This document shows positions 18,722 through 31,107 of a DNA stretch of 64,000 bases, in pieces (the first letter of the stretch is position 1; each line of letters opens with the position of its first letter). The translations under genes were made by a program, and so were the position numbers. The DNA is taken from the NCBI GenBank assembly GCA_028710415.1, contig JAQTUE010000002.1:248001-312000 (forward strand), written 5' to 3'. The notes beneath the pieces were generated by a model. The model was not told the origin of the DNA and did not search any database. It saw only the letters and a program-made list of their open reading frames with translations. The DNA comes from Paludibacter sp. Lineage in GTDB: Bacteria; Bacteroidota; Bacteroidia; Bacteroidales; Paludibacteraceae.

Positions 18722-20053
18722 CTAGCGTTTAATTTCAATTTTCCTGTTCATCACTCCATTGTCAGTGGTTAATCGTAAGAAGTAAATGCCGGAGCTTAAG
18801 GTGGAAGTGTTTAAAGATCCAAACTTACTGTTTATAGCCGACTGTACAGCGATTGCACCATTTAAAGTGATTAGTTCTGCCTGCCGGATATGAACCCCTA
18901 CTTTGAAATTGACTCCATTGCTTGCCGGGATTGGATAAATGCTCAACCCATCAACCGGAAGTTCTGTTGTCCCGGCAGTAAAATCAATAACAACTCCTTC
19001 CATAGTAATAGTAAACAGACCCCCCGCGGATATTTCTGTTGTAATGCACCAAAAATTAGGAATAGCTGTATTCAGGTAGAATGGACCATTTAAGAAATCC
19101 AGTGTTGCGCCCACATTATAGATGGCTGCATTGGCTCCCTGGGTAAGAGAATTTATCACTACCGGGTGTGAACTGTAATCATAGAGCCATAAACCGTCGA
19201 TAGTCAAACCGCTTACAGTTTTAAATAGATTTAAGGTAAATCCGGTAGAAGATAAATTGGTAATAAATGATTTATTTGGAATGACAGTTCTCTGACCGGA
19301 CATAATCTGGGCAAAACCACCTACATTTACCCCATCACCGGTTGCCCTGATCATCAGCCGATAACCTACATCTTCCAGTGTAGTAGTATAATTCAACGAT
19401 GTTGCCCCATTAATAGCTATTGCTTCGGAGGTAACAGGATTTATACGATACCATTGGTAGGTTAAGTATCCTGTAACCGGCGAACCATCGGATAGCTTGT
19501 TGACAATAAAGGATGCTGCTAAGCCCCTGCCAACAAAAGGTGCCATAATTCCTGTTAAAGTCTCGCTTTCATCGAGTGACCAGCCATTAAACTTGGTATC
19601 AATTCCTGAAAGAGGTGCAGTCACTTCGTTTGAAGTGTATCCATTATAGGTCCCGCCATTTACGAGCAGTCGCAAGGTATAGTCCCCTGCGAAATTAAGG
19701 CTGAAATTATTGCCGGTAGTTGTGAGGTCTGCCCCATTGAACTGATAATTTCCCCAGGTGGCTCCGTTATCCGTTGAAAATTGGAGTGTATAACTGGTAG
19801 CGCCATAATCCGTCGGATACGGAAAGCTTAGGTTGACTAACGGCCTGGTTCCAGTCGAAAAGAAGATGTTTTCACGATCAGAACTTTGAACATATAACCC
19901 ACTGACTTTTCCCGGAATGACTGTAAAGGGGGTAAATGCAGGAATACTTCCCCCTTCCCCGGGGATAAACTGACTAAGCCCATTCTGCCAAAAGCACAGG
20001 GTAAGTACCAGAAGGAGCGTAGTCCTTCCTGAAAGAGTAACTAAATTTTTCAT
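18722..20053 (-). CDS. T9SS-exported surface protein with type A sorting domain
   Basis: 443 residues. A signal peptide (to about residue 28) is followed by beta-rich Ig-like segments (for example YTLQFSTDNGATWG at 85-100 and LTYQWYRINPVTSEAI at about 200). The last 75 residues are a type IX secretion Por sorting domain (LSIYPIPASNGVNFKVG ... LSSGIYFLRLTTDNG ... RKIEIKR). It is therefore exported through T9SS and anchored or released at the surface. The function of the passenger is unknown. Confidence 0.88.
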   Translation of the reverse strand: MKNLVTLSGRTTLLLVLTLCFWQNGLSQFIPGEGGSIPAFTPFTVIPGKVSGLYVQSSDRENIFFSTGTRPLVNLSFPYPTDYGATSYTLQFSTDNGATWGNYQFNGADLTTTGNNFSLNFAGDYTLRLLVNGGTYNGYTSNEVTAPLSGIDTKFNGWSLDESETLTGIMAPFVGRGLAASFIVNKLSDGSPVTGYLTYQWYRINPVTSEAIAINGATSLNYTTTLEDVGYRLMIRATGDGVNVGGFAQIMSGQRTVIPNKSFITNLSSTGFTLNLFKTVSGLTIDGLWLYDYSSHPVVINSLTQGANAAIYNVGATLDFLNGPFYLNTAIPNFWCITTEISAGGLFTITMEGVVIDFTAGTTELPVDGLSIYPIPASNGVNFKVGVHIRQAELITLNGAIAVQSAINSKFGSLNTSTLSSGIYFLRLTTDNGVMNRKIEIKR

Positions 20054-20158
20054 AATGATAAGGTTTTAAATGGAACATTGTACGAATGATTAGTTGAAGT
20101 TAAAGTTATGTTGAAAAGTCATTAAAGACTTTGAATTAACCTGAAATCATTTATTTTG

Positions 20159-20210
20159 AACGCAAGAATCAAGAACCAGGAATCAAGACATAATGGGCAA
20201 TGAATTAGTG
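20159..20210 (-). repeat. Left inverted-repeat arm, CAAGAAT/CAAGAAC heptamers
   Basis: Positions 20184-20207 are a perfect 24-nt reverse complement of 20844-20867, and both continue into TCTTGGT-type heptamers. They enclose about 640 bp without a clear gene. Confidence 0.75.
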
Positions 20211-20569
20211 TCTTGAAATTTAGAGTGTCCTATTAATTTGTTCGTTGTATATCTCTCATCAATTTCTCTTATCACATGGTCGGAGATAATCATTGTAGTT
20301 TTATAAATCAGTATACTATCTCAATACATATTAACAACATGCTAATCAGAATGTTTATGTGATGATGTGCTAAAATATCTATAATTAACAACAAGCTATT
20401 ATTTTAAATAGGAGTAGAGAATTATTCTGGTTTAAATTAAAAGGATACAGCGTGGTTTGTGAATTTTTCAAATGATGATTTCAGTATTGTATAAATTAAA
20501 TATTAACGATAATTATTACATCAAGGCAAACTATTACTCTAAAAAACAGTGAATATAAATTTAGAATTG

Positions 20570-20577
20570 TATCTTTG
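20570..20577 (+). promoter_or_regulatory. -7 box, possible promoter of tyrosine phenol-lyase
   Basis: TATCTTTG, about 345 nt upstream of the lyase ATG at 20922. It would give a long leader containing a 33-codon frame (20595-20696) and a CGGGTTTC/GAAACCCG hairpin (20748-20770). Confidence 0.4.
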
Positions 20578-20839
20578 TTACCTAAATCTGCACAATGAAC
20601 CTTCTTTATCCGATACAACATTCAGGTGGTTTCATTCCTTTTCTCATAACTACCCGATATTTGATCTTCAGGAAATTCCCGAAAAAGTTTACATGATTTG
20701 ACGTGTCCAATTATCGTTGTAGGCTTCTACAAAGATGAGATCATAAGCGGGTTTCAAACCGCGAAACCCGAATTAAATACGATATTCCCATTTAGAATAA
20801 ATTCAACGAACAAAATAATCTGATAGAATAAATTGAAGG

Positions 20840-22325
<1,486 letters not shown>

Positions 22326-22382
22326 GTGAACAGGTTGTCAGCCCTGTTAATTCAGATTGCATTTTATTTTTCAGTTTTTATC

Positions 22383-22739
22383 TGATCATTGGATATTAAT
22401 TGAAATAAACATTCTATCGATAATTACTCCGTAGGAGTATTCTGTACATAACCCCCGGTTGAGCCTGCGAAACTGGGGGTTAATGAATGAAATTAAAGAC
22501 AGAACTCTGTAGGAGTTCACCAACAGAACCATGTTTTTAAGTACTTTCTCTTTTGGTCAACTCCTCTGGAGTTGGGTAGTTTATATCTTATTTTCCCCCA
22601 GTTCCGCTGGCTTCACTGGGGGCTATTCAAAGGTGACACCTACGGTGTAATTTGTAGCTTTATATTAGATTCTAACTGCCAATTCAGAATAAATTAAGAA
22701 CTGACTGAAAATTGGGTGCAAAAGCTGATAGTCATTTAT
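22383..22739 (+). repeat. Composite dyad-rich repeat, single-unit copy
   Basis: Second copy of the element at 14493-15134, with one 143-bp unit instead of three. Both ends match the first copy: TGATCATTGG on the left and a TGATAGTCATTTA-like end on the right. Confidence 0.9.
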
Positions 22740-22805
22740 AAGATTGCAAGACGCTGATACATCGTGCATAATGTCTTGGTTCTTGAATCTTGGTTCTTGA
22801 TTCTA

Positions 22806-22846
22806 TAAAAAAGCGGTTGTCTTACTTAGAAGATAACCGCTTTTTA
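22806..22846 (-). terminator. Terminator of the AhpD-like gene
   Basis: AAAAAGCGGTTGTCTT pairs with AAGATAACCGCTTTTT (one mismatch) around ACTTAG, 21 nt after the stop. Confidence 0.8.
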
Positions 22847-22866
22847 AATGTACCTGCACCTCAATA

Positions 22867-23283
22867 TTAATTGTGTTGATGAGGCTGTGTTGTCTTTTGC
22901 AATTGCATCCTGCGAATGTGGGCGCATGCCTGGTCAATTTCTGTTTTAAACTTCTTAATGTCAATCTGAAGTCCATTGATATAGGTGCTGAATCCGACAC
23001 TTGATTTTGCAAAATGAACTGCATCTTCAATCTCAGCATCTGTTGCACCATAAAGTTTAGCCATTTCAGCATGGAAATATGCGCAATATGGGCATCTTAA
23101 CGTAGCTGCAACAGCTGATCCGATCAGTTCACGGTATTTAGCCGGAATAGCAGTTTCTTCTACCTGAACCTTACTAAATAACCTCCATTCCGATTCAAGG
23201 GCTGAATCGGGCATCGTTTTGAAAAATGAAGGAACCAATCCCATCATTTGTTCAATTTCCTTGTAAATTTCCGGTCTTTTCAT
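22867..23283 (-). CDS. Carboxymuconolactone decarboxylase/AhpD-like protein
   Basis: 138 residues, all-helical. The motif CPYCAYFHAE is the CxxC plus His peroxidase-type centre of the AhpD/CMD family, followed by ATDAEIEDAVHFAKSS. Such proteins act as thiol-disulfide peroxidase partners or small decarboxylases; the substrate is not readable. Monocistronic, with its own terminator. The C-terminus is His/Gln-rich (QPHQHN). Confidence 0.85.
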   Translation of the reverse strand: MKRPEIYKEIEQMMGLVPSFFKTMPDSALESEWRLFSKVQVEETAIPAKYRELIGSAVAATLRCPYCAYFHAEMAKLYGATDAEIEDAVHFAKSSVGFSTYINGLQIDIKKFKTEIDQACAHIRRMQLQKTTQPHQHN

Positions 23284-23465
23284 GATTCTAAATTTTTAAA
23301 TGAGACTCTGTATGTTGAAAATAAAAACAGATTAATAACAATTTCTACAGATGATATATTGAGTAGGGGGTATCATTTGACAATATTTAATTCAGAGATT
23401 TAAATATTATACAAACATTTGAAAATATTATTTTATTGGTGTAAAGGATTCACCTGTTTTTCTTA

Positions 23466-23512
23466 GTGACGGCTTCGTTAGTTTATCTCAGTACATTTAA
23501 CGAAGCCGTCAC
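23466..23512. repeat. REP-like hairpin, solitary variant
   Basis: GTGACGGCTTCGTTA and TAACGAAGCCGTCAC are perfect 15-nt inverted arms around a 17-nt loop. It is a sequence variant of the GCGACGGCTTCG hairpin in the composite repeats, but without the heptamer flanks. Confidence 0.85.
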
Positions 23513-23575
23513 TATGAAGCTGGTAATTTAAGGTAAGTTATTGATGTTAACTAGCTGTTAATAAAAATCTTTTCG

Positions 23576-23583
23576 TAATTTTG
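23576..23583 (+). promoter_or_regulatory. -7 box of the adhesin operon
   Basis: TAATTTTG fits TAnnTTTG, about 97 nt before the ATG at 23680; no -33 TTTG at the standard spacing. Confidence 0.4.
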
Positions 23584-23679
23584 CAACAGATACTTATGGG
23601 TAGTGTCGCACTAACTTTCCCACCGTCACAGTTTGGATAAGTTAAATGGCCTGTGTTTAAATTATCCTTACGTCCAGAT

Positions 23680-26600
23680 ATGAATAGAATTTACCGGTTT
23701 ATAATCTTCCTTTTAGTACTATGCATTGTAAGCAACTTACAGGCGAGTGGTGCTGGCAGTTATGAAACCGGATTATCTGAATCAGGAAATTCACCAGTAA
23801 ATCATTCTCAACCTGCTGCTGCAATAATTTCTGCAACCATTTCCGGTCCTTCATCTGTTTGTTTAAATGAAACTAATCAAAATATCACATTTACAGGATT
23901 CAACGGAACAGCACCTTATACTTTCAAATTCAAATTAGATGGTATAGATAAGAATGTAAAAACTATTGGAACAAATAGTTCTGTATTAGTACCTATAATT
24001 ACTGCTATTGCGAAAAGCTATACATTCGAACTGGATAGTGTTATAGATTCAAATAACGAACGCCAAGTTCAATCAGGGTCAGTCATAGTAAAGGTAAATA
24101 CATTACCAACTTTTGACTTTACTTCCACCGATAACCAATGTTCCGGAACAGGAGTTCAATTTTCACCTTCTTTGAAAGGTAATTACTCGTATGCCTGGGA
24201 TTTTGGGGATGGTACGACCTCCAGTGAAGAAAGCCCTGCCCATTTGTTTAATGCATTTGGGAACGGTACAACGACTTATCCTGTTAAACTGACTATTACT
24301 GACAATTCAACATCTTGTAATAATACTGTTTCAAGAAACATAGTCGTAACTCAGTTACCTGATGCAACTTTAAATAGTTCAGGGACAACTGATGTGTTTA
24401 ACGGGGTGCCTTTATTTAAAATTTGCAGCAACTCTGTAACTACCTTTACGTATACAAATGGGTCATCAACTACAGGAACTAATACTCATTACAAAATAAA
24501 CTGGGGGGATGGCTCACCTGATTTTGATGCTGCATCCTGGACTATTACGACCCATACCTATCAAATCGGTTTATGGAATCTAACTTATACAGTTGATGGA
24601 CCAAATGGGTGTAAAATTATAAAACCATATATCGTATTCGTAGGTTCAAATCCCGCTGTTTCCTTAGGAAACCCAGGAAATACAGATATCTGTATATCCC
24701 AATCTCTGACATTCCCAATAACCGGTACTTCCAATAATCCTCCGGGTACGACGTATACCATTTCATTTAATGATGGATCACCAAATCAGGTTTTTCAACA
24801 TCCTGCACCTGTTGAAGTAACACATACTTTTTTGAAATCTTCCTGTGGAATAACAACTACACCAGGCTATCCAAATTCATTCTTTGCTAAAATAGTTGCA
24901 ACAAATCCATGTTCGACTTCAGAAGTGTCTGTTGTGCCTATCTATGTTTCAATTCCGCCAATTGCTGATTTTGCTATGGCATCTACTAGCGGTTGTACTA
25001 CTAGTCAGGTGTGTTTTACAAATACTACTACAAATGCAAATGAAATAAATAGTGGGAAATGTACTAATAAAGCAAAGCTTATATGGACTATTTCACCTTC
25101 CGTTGGTGTTACTTTAGGTAGTGGAAGTTATGGGAATGATTTTGGATCTGCCGACCCAGGCATCTGGACTACTGGTAGCGATGTAATATGTCCTGTATTT
25201 TCAATTCCGGGAACCTACACTATTACTATGAAGACTGCCAATCGTTGCGGTACGGATCAAAAAGTAAAAACAATTTGTATTGAAGCGCCCATACAACCTC
25301 AGTTTTCGTTAAACACAGTTCAGGGATGTTCCCCATTAAATGTTACTGCTAACAATACTACGGTTGTTACTGCTACCTGTAATCCACCGGTCTTTAAATG
25401 GACCGTTAGTTATTCAGCAAACTATTGCGGAAACTCATCTGCATATATTTATACGTCAGGTACAAGTTCAAGCTCATTAAACCCTTCTTTCCAGTTTACT
25501 AATCCGGGGATTTACACGATACAGTTGGCAGTGACAACAGGTTGTGGTACAAAGACTACCTCCCAAACTGTAACTGTTACTAAACCGCCAACCGTAAGTA
25601 TAAATGTTATCCCTGATGCTTGTGGAACTGCTATATTTACACCTTTAGCTGTTGTAAATAATTGTGCTCCAGCACCCGGTGCCGTAACTTATGCCTGGAA
25701 TTTTCCGGGTGGAAGCCCTGCCAGTTCTACCAGTCTAAATCCCGGAACCATCACTTACAATACGACAGGTACTTACACAGTGTCACTCGTTGTTACCAAT
25801 GACTGTGGTGCTTCAGTTACTGCAACCAAAACCTTTACAGTAAAACCTGTTCCAACTATAACAAATACAGTTTTAGCCCAGACAATATGTTCAGGACTAA
25901 AAACTGAATTAGTGACATTGACTTCCGATCTTCCAAATGTAACGTATTCCTGGAATGCCACAGCAACTGCTGGAATCACAGGGTTTCAATCGTCAGGGAC
26001 TACTAATGTATTACCTGTAGTACCTATTTTAAATTCGAAGAATACAGCAGGAACAGTCACTTTCTTAATCACACCCTCATTGAACGGTTGTTCAGGAAAT
26101 GTTGTAACCTATGTTGTAACCGTCAATCCTTCAGCCACCATCACCACCCAGCCTGTTTCCAACCAGTCGGTATGTATTGGCGGTACCATCACTCCTTTGT
26201 CTTTCGTAAATACAGGACTGGGTACACCGAGCTATCAATGGTATAAGAATACTCTGAATAGTAATACTTCCGGAACTGATATTCCAGGACAAACTAACGC
26301 TACCTATACCCCTCCAACCGATGCATTAGGTACTTTGTATTACTATTGCGCTATCACGTTTACAGGCGGCGGTTGCTCCAACCTGACGACCAATGTTGCT
26401 GCCATAACAGTAAGTGCTGAGCCTGTTATAACTATCCAGCCGAAACCTGTCCAGACTGTTTGTATGGGTGGCACCATTCCTGCTGCGTTGAGTGTCAGTT
26501 ATACAGGAGGTGCAGGGTCTCCTTCGTATCAGTGGTATTCTAATCTGGCAAATACAAACAGCGGTGGAACTCCAATTACCGGTGCAACAAATTCAACTTA

Positions 26601-29600
26601 TACACCTCCGGTTTTCAATGCTGTGGGGACTTTTTACTATTATGCCGAAGTGAAATTTACAGGCAGTAACTGCAATATGGTTGCGAGCGATACAGCCAGG
26701 ATTAATGTGGTTGCCCTTCCGGTAATTACAGGCGAACCGGTAGTAACACAGACCCTTTGTCTAAGCTCTGTACCTGCTGATTTGACGGTTGCTGTGAACG
26801 GAGGGGCAGGTTTATTCTCATACCAGTGGTACTCAAATACGTCAAACAATACTTCTACAGGGACAAAGATTATTCCGGCCACAACCAATACATTTACTCC
26901 TCCCACAACTACGGTTGGAATGACCTACTACTATTGCATCATTTCCCAGCCCAATGCAGGGGGATGTATCGTAACAAGCATTATTTCACAGGTAATAGTA
27001 AATGCTTCCCCAACCTTTACAAAACATCCAGCTTCCAGTACCGTTTGCCTGGGGGTTACTCCACCTGTTTTAAGTGTTGAAACCATCAATGGGATTGGTA
27101 CTCCCCAATACCAATGGTATCAAAATACATTAAACTCTGTAAGCGGGAGCATCTCCATAAACGGAGCTACAACTTTAACCTATGCTCCACCATCGGGAGT
27201 TGCAGGAACAAAGTTTTATTATTGCGTGGTAACTTTTCCTACAGGAGGCTGCTCAACTATCACTTCCAACATTGCCCAGGTCACTATCAATGCTGTTCCG
27301 GTTATTTCCACTTATCAGGTTACAATCAATAGCGGGAAGACTTTCTCGGTAACACCTTTTACTCAGAATGGAGATACAGTGCCTGCCGGAACTACCTATA
27401 CCTGGACTGCACCGGTCATAAGTCCGTTGAATGCCATTACCGGCAGCTCATCGAAGTTGACAGCCCAGGCATCCATCAGCCAGACCCTGACCAATACTAC
27501 GACCAGTATTGCAACTGCCACTTATACCGTAACTCCAATTGCAGGTACTTGTACTGGAGCAACTTTTAAAGTTATTGTAACGGTGAATCCACCCCTGAAT
27601 CCAAATGTAACGCTCAAAGACATTACCTGTTTTGGAGTGCACGATGGGAGTATACAAACTGCCATTCAGGGTGGGGTTCCTTTTAAATCAGGGAATCCAT
27701 ACCTCATTACCTGGACTGGCCCGGGAGGCTTTACGTCTGCCTTGCCTGTTATCACCGACTTGTATCCCGGAACTTATTCACTGACTGTCAAAGATTCTGT
27801 GGGCACCACTGTAAACAATACCTATTTAATCAATCAACCGAATGATGTAACTATTTCAGCAAATATCCTGAAAGATGCCGGCTGTTTTGGTGCCGGCAAT
27901 GGTGAAATATCACTCACAGTCACGGGTGGTACAACTCCTTATGCCTATGCCTGGACAAAGGATGGCTTTTCGTTTCCTGGGTCAGGTACCATTACAAACC
28001 TTAGCCCGGGAAATTATGTGGTTACGGTTACCGATAAGAATAATTGCGCCCCTAAAACCGCTTCTTTTGCCATTCAGCAACCAGCAGAAATAAAGGTTAC
28101 CCTGAAGAATCAGGTAAATGTGATCTGTTATGGCGATAAGGCAGGATCAGTATCGGTGGATGTGACAGGAGGAGTGCCTATGGAAAATATCCCGGGAGTG
28201 TTCACCTATTCCTATGCGTGGAAGGGTCCCAACGGGTTTAGCAGTACCCTCCAAAACCTGGTTAATATTGCAGCGGGGGACTATCAACTGACTGTAACGG
28301 ATAAAACCGGTTGTACCCAGACTTTCACAGCCACTATTACCCAAACACCTCAACTTAAGATTGATGCCGTCACCACTCCGGTTACCTGTTACGGGGCTAA
28401 CGATGCCTCGATACAATTAAGCCTCTCCGGAGGCATTCCACCCTATCAGGTTCAATGGAGCAATCTGGGGAAAGGGTTGTTCCAGGATAACCTGTCTCCC
28501 GGTACGTATACCGTTCTTATCACTGACTCTGCAGGCTGCTCCATGTCAAGGGATATCGTGATTGCCGAAGCTGCTTTCTCCATTCAACCAGTGGTTAAGC
28601 AAATCACCTGCCAGGGTGCCCATAACGGGAGTATCGTGCTGAATATACTGGGTGGGGTTCAACCCATCACTCTGACCTGGAATGATAATGCCACTGCAGG
28701 CAATATCAGGAATCAACTTGCCCCGGGAACCTATACGGTTACTGTCAAGGATAAGTCCTCCTGTGATATACATAAGTCGTTTACAATTGTTGAACCCACA
28801 AAGCTTGCTATTTCAGCTGTGATCACCCACGCCATGGATTGTACTGTCCCAAATACAGGTGCCATTCAGACTTTGGTGTCAGGCGGTACCACCCCTTATA
28901 GGTATGCGTGGACAAACGGAAAGACCACAAAGAATTTGACAAGTTTGCAGGGCGGAACGTATGGTCTTACAGTGACCGACTCAAGCGGTTGTTCCATGGA
29001 TACTGTTTTTGAAGTCATAAGGCCTTTGCCATTGGCCTTATCGGTAAAAGCAATTCCTGATTTTGATTGTGTGTCGCATAGCCTCAAAGAAATCTGTACA
29101 GCACAGGTTACAGGAGGAGTGCCACCGTATCACTATACCTGGTCCTATGGAACAACCTCGGGTGCTTCCAATGAAACCATGACAACCTCCCAGCCCGGCT
29201 TGGTGACCCTGGGTGTGACCGACAGCCGCGGATGTACTGCAGGCTACACTTTTACCCTGATTGTACCCGTTCCCGGAATTGTCTACCAGGTGCTGGACTG
29301 TGATGCCCATACAATTGGTTTCAAGGCCATCATTCCAACTGGGATGGAGGCAAATTATACTTACTTATGGGACTTTGGAGATTCAAAAACGGATACTTCC
29401 CAAAACCCGCAACATTCCTATGCCACCCCCGGAAATTACACGGTGAACCTTACTCTAATTGGTGCAACCTGTACTTCTGTTTTCAAATTGTACCTGACTA
29501 TGGATGCCATGCCTGTGTTGAAACTTGATAAATTGCCTGTGTTCTGTACCGGTGATTCATTGCTACTACATGTATCGGGTGCAACGACCTACCGCTGGGG

Positions 29601-30192
29601 TAATGGTTCTTCAGGGGATAGCCTGCTGATAAAACAGCCTGGTGATTATACGGTTACCGGGACTTCAAAACAAGGCTGCTCAGTAGTTTATCCGTTTAAA
29701 GCCACAAATTTCGATTCGTATAATTATACCATTCAGTCGGATAAGAACGAGGTGACTACCTCGAACCCCGATCTTCAGTTCTGGAGTGAGAGTATTCAGT
29801 ATTCCGATTACTTCTGGGACTTTGGTGATAACCAGACAGCTGATGGAAACGTACAAAACCATACGTACAATATCCAGAAAGATGGGTATTATGATGTGAA
29901 ATTAAAGGTGAAGAACCCGAACGGTTGTATGGAGTATGCCACTAAAAGAATCTGGATTACCGATGCTTCCATGGGCAATGTGTTTTCACCGGCATACGAC
30001 CTGGTCTATATGAAAGGCTTCCACATCCAGGTGTATAACCGGAACGGGTTCCTGCTCTATGATGGTTCCGACGGTTGGGATGGGAAATATAAAGACAAGC
30101 CGGTCACCAACGATACCTATTTCTATGTATTGTATCTGTCGGGTGAATCGGGGGTAAAGACAAAATCAGGTTTCGTAACAGTGGTTCGGTAA
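23680..30192 (+). CDS. Giant SprB-like T9SS adhesin with PKD and Ig-like repeats
   Basis: 2170 residues from the ATG at 23680, which starts the signal peptide (MNRIYRFIIFLLVLCIVSNL); a GTG at 23653 is also open. Domains in order: PKD-like repeats (for example YSYAWDFGDGTTS at about 175), four Ig-like repeats of about 90 residues (816-1207, each with YQWYxN and YTPP), seven SprB-type repeats (1307-1864, each with a CxG...GxI core and LSPGTYTVTV), two more PKD domains (YLWDFGDSKT, YFWDFGDNQT), and a C-terminal type B sorting region (IQVYNRNGFLLYDG...WDGKYKDKP...). This organisation is that of gliding or adhesion proteins exported by T9SS. The next gene, nine bases downstream, is its SprF-type partner. 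Confidence 0.92.
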   Translation: MNRIYRFIIFLLVLCIVSNLQASGAGSYETGLSESGNSPVNHSQPAAAIISATISGPSSVCLNETNQNITFTGFNGTAPYTFKFKLDGIDKNVKTIGTNSSVLVPIITAIAKSYTFELDSVIDSNNERQVQSGSVIVKVNTLPTFDFTSTDNQCSGTGVQFSPSLKGNYSYAWDFGDGTTSSEESPAHLFNAFGNGTTTYPVKLTITDNSTSCNNTVSRNIVVTQLPDATLNSSGTTDVFNGVPLFKICSNSVTTFTYTNGSSTTGTNTHYKINWGDGSPDFDAASWTITTHTYQIGLWNLTYTVDGPNGCKIIKPYIVFVGSNPAVSLGNPGNTDICISQSLTFPITGTSNNPPGTTYTISFNDGSPNQVFQHPAPVEVTHTFLKSSCGITTTPGYPNSFFAKIVATNPCSTSEVSVVPIYVSIPPIADFAMASTSGCTTSQVCFTNTTTNANEINSGKCTNKAKLIWTISPSVGVTLGSGSYGNDFGSADPGIWTTGSDVICPVFSIPGTYTITMKTANRCGTDQKVKTICIEAPIQPQFSLNTVQGCSPLNVTANNTTVVTATCNPPVFKWTVSYSANYCGNSSAYIYTSGTSSSSLNPSFQFTNPGIYTIQLAVTTGCGTKTTSQTVTVTKPPTVSINVIPDACGTAIFTPLAVVNNCAPAPGAVTYAWNFPGGSPASSTSLNPGTITYNTTGTYTVSLVVTNDCGASVTATKTFTVKPVPTITNTVLAQTICSGLKTELVTLTSDLPNVTYSWNATATAGITGFQSSGTTNVLPVVPILNSKNTAGTVTFLITPSLNGCSGNVVTYVVTVNPSATITTQPVSNQSVCIGGTITPLSFVNTGLGTPSYQWYKNTLNSNTSGTDIPGQTNATYTPPTDALGTLYYYCAITFTGGGCSNLTTNVAAITVSAEPVITIQPKPVQTVCMGGTIPAALSVSYTGGAGSPSYQWYSNLANTNSGGTPITGATNSTYTPPVFNAVGTFYYYAEVKFTGSNCNMVASDTARINVVALPVITGEPVVTQTLCLSSVPADLTVAVNGGAGLFSYQWYSNTSNNTSTGTKIIPATTNTFTPPTTTVGMTYYYCIISQPNAGGCIVTSIISQVIVNASPTFTKHPASSTVCLGVTPPVLSVETINGIGTPQYQWYQNTLNSVSGSISINGATTLTYAPPSGVAGTKFYYCVVTFPTGGCSTITSNIAQVTINAVPVISTYQVTINSGKTFSVTPFTQNGDTVPAGTTYTWTAPVISPLNAITGSSSKLTAQASISQTLTNTTTSIATATYTVTPIAGTCTGATFKVIVTVNPPLNPNVTLKDITCFGVHDGSIQTAIQGGVPFKSGNPYLITWTGPGGFTSALPVITDLYPGTYSLTVKDSVGTTVNNTYLINQPNDVTISANILKDAGCFGAGNGEISLTVTGGTTPYAYAWTKDGFSFPGSGTITNLSPGNYVVTVTDKNNCAPKTASFAIQQPAEIKVTLKNQVNVICYGDKAGSVSVDVTGGVPMENIPGVFTYSYAWKGPNGFSSTLQNLVNIAAGDYQLTVTDKTGCTQTFTATITQTPQLKIDAVTTPVTCYGANDASIQLSLSGGIPPYQVQWSNLGKGLFQDNLSPGTYTVLITDSAGCSMSRDIVIAEAAFSIQPVVKQITCQGAHNGSIVLNILGGVQPITLTWNDNATAGNIRNQLAPGTYTVTVKDKSSCDIHKSFTIVEPTKLAISAVITHAMDCTVPNTGAIQTLVSGGTTPYRYAWTNGKTTKNLTSLQGGTYGLTVTDSSGCSMDTVFEVIRPLPLALSVKAIPDFDCVSHSLKEICTAQVTGGVPPYHYTWSYGTTSGASNETMTTSQPGLVTLGVTDSRGCTAGYTFTLIVPVPGIVYQVLDCDAHTIGFKAIIPTGMEANYTYLWDFGDSKTDTSQNPQHSYATPGNYTVNLTLIGATCTSVFKLYLTMDAMPVLKLDKLPVFCTGDSLLLHVSGATTYRWGNGSSGDSLLIKQPGDYTVTGTSKQGCSVVYPFKATNFDSYNYTIQSDKNEVTTSNPDLQFWSESIQYSDYFWDFGDNQTADGNVQNHTYNIQKDGYYDVKLKVKNPNGCMEYATKRIWITDASMGNVFSPAYDLVYMKGFHIQVYNRNGFLLYDGSDGWDGKYKDKPVTNDTYFYVLYLSGESGVKTKSGFVTVVR

Positions 30193-30201
30193 AAGGAGAC
30201 T

Positions 30202-31107
30202 ATGAAGAAGACTGCACTGTTATTCCTGTTCCTGTTGCCTGCCATAATCCTGGTTGCACAATCCAATATCCGGTTGAATAACGACTGGAACAAGACCTAC
30301 ATGATTAACCCGGCCTCCATCACCGACCAGTACCTCGCGGAGTTCAATATGGCCGCCCGCCAGCAATGGCTGGGATTCCAGGGTGCGCCTACCACCTTTT
30401 TTGCTTCCGGCACCCTGTACCTCGATGAATTGTATACCCAGTTCGGGTTGAAAGTGTTGCAGGATAAAATCGGTTTTACCTCCACCACCGATATCGACCT
30501 GACCTATGCCTATGCCATGCGGGTGAATCAAACCTGGAAATTGAACATGGGACTGGGTTTAAGCTTTCAATCATTAGGCTATGATGTGTCGCAGGTGCAT
30601 TCTCCCACCGGCAGCGATCCGTTGGTTCTGGACCGCCTGTTAAACGAAAGCAATGTCAATTCCGACCTGGGTTTTGAATTTACCAATAAGTTTTACCGCC
30701 TGGGATTTGCCAGCCAGAATATATTTTCCTTGTTTTCGCCCATCAACAAGATGTTTGCCAACACCAATTTCCTGTATGCCATGTACCGCGATTCCAACCA
30801 TGATTTCTTTAACCTGGGTTATGGGGTCTGTGGCATCCAGTATTCCAATCTCTACCAAATGGAATTCAACCTGACCGGTTATTTCAAGGCTACCCCTACC
30901 ACCAATCCTTTCCAGATCGGACTGGTGTATCGCACCTGGAGTGAAATCGGGGTGTTGTTCGGCCTCGATCTATCCCACAACCTCAGGGCTTCCTACAGCT
31001 ACGATTACAACTTCAGCGGTATCAGCAATGCCTCCTTCGGTACCCACGAACTGATGCTCACCTACCGGCTCGATAAGGTTTTCCAGTGCAGGAACTGCTG
31101 GTATTGA
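30202..31107 (+). CDS. PorP/SprF family outer-membrane protein
   Basis: 301 residues with a signal peptide (MKKTALLFLFLLPAIILVAQ). NPASITDQYLAEFNMAARQQW is the family N-terminus, followed by alternating beta strands and a final ASFGTHELMLTYRL. SprF-type proteins are outer-membrane barrels needed to export a cognate type B-sorted adhesin, encoded directly upstream here. The intergenic distance of 9 bp indicates an operon. The C-terminal RCRNCWY-like Cys pair is typical of the family. Confidence 0.93.
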   Translation: MKKTALLFLFLLPAIILVAQSNIRLNNDWNKTYMINPASITDQYLAEFNMAARQQWLGFQGAPTTFFASGTLYLDELYTQFGLKVLQDKIGFTSTTDIDLTYAYAMRVNQTWKLNMGLGLSFQSLGYDVSQVHSPTGSDPLVLDRLLNESNVNSDLGFEFTNKFYRLGFASQNIFSLFSPINKMFANTNFLYAMYRDSNHDFFNLGYGVCGIQYSNLYQMEFNLTGYFKATPTTNPFQIGLVYRTWSEIGVLFGLDLSHNLRASYSYDYNFSGISNASFGTHELMLTYRLDKVFQCRNCWY

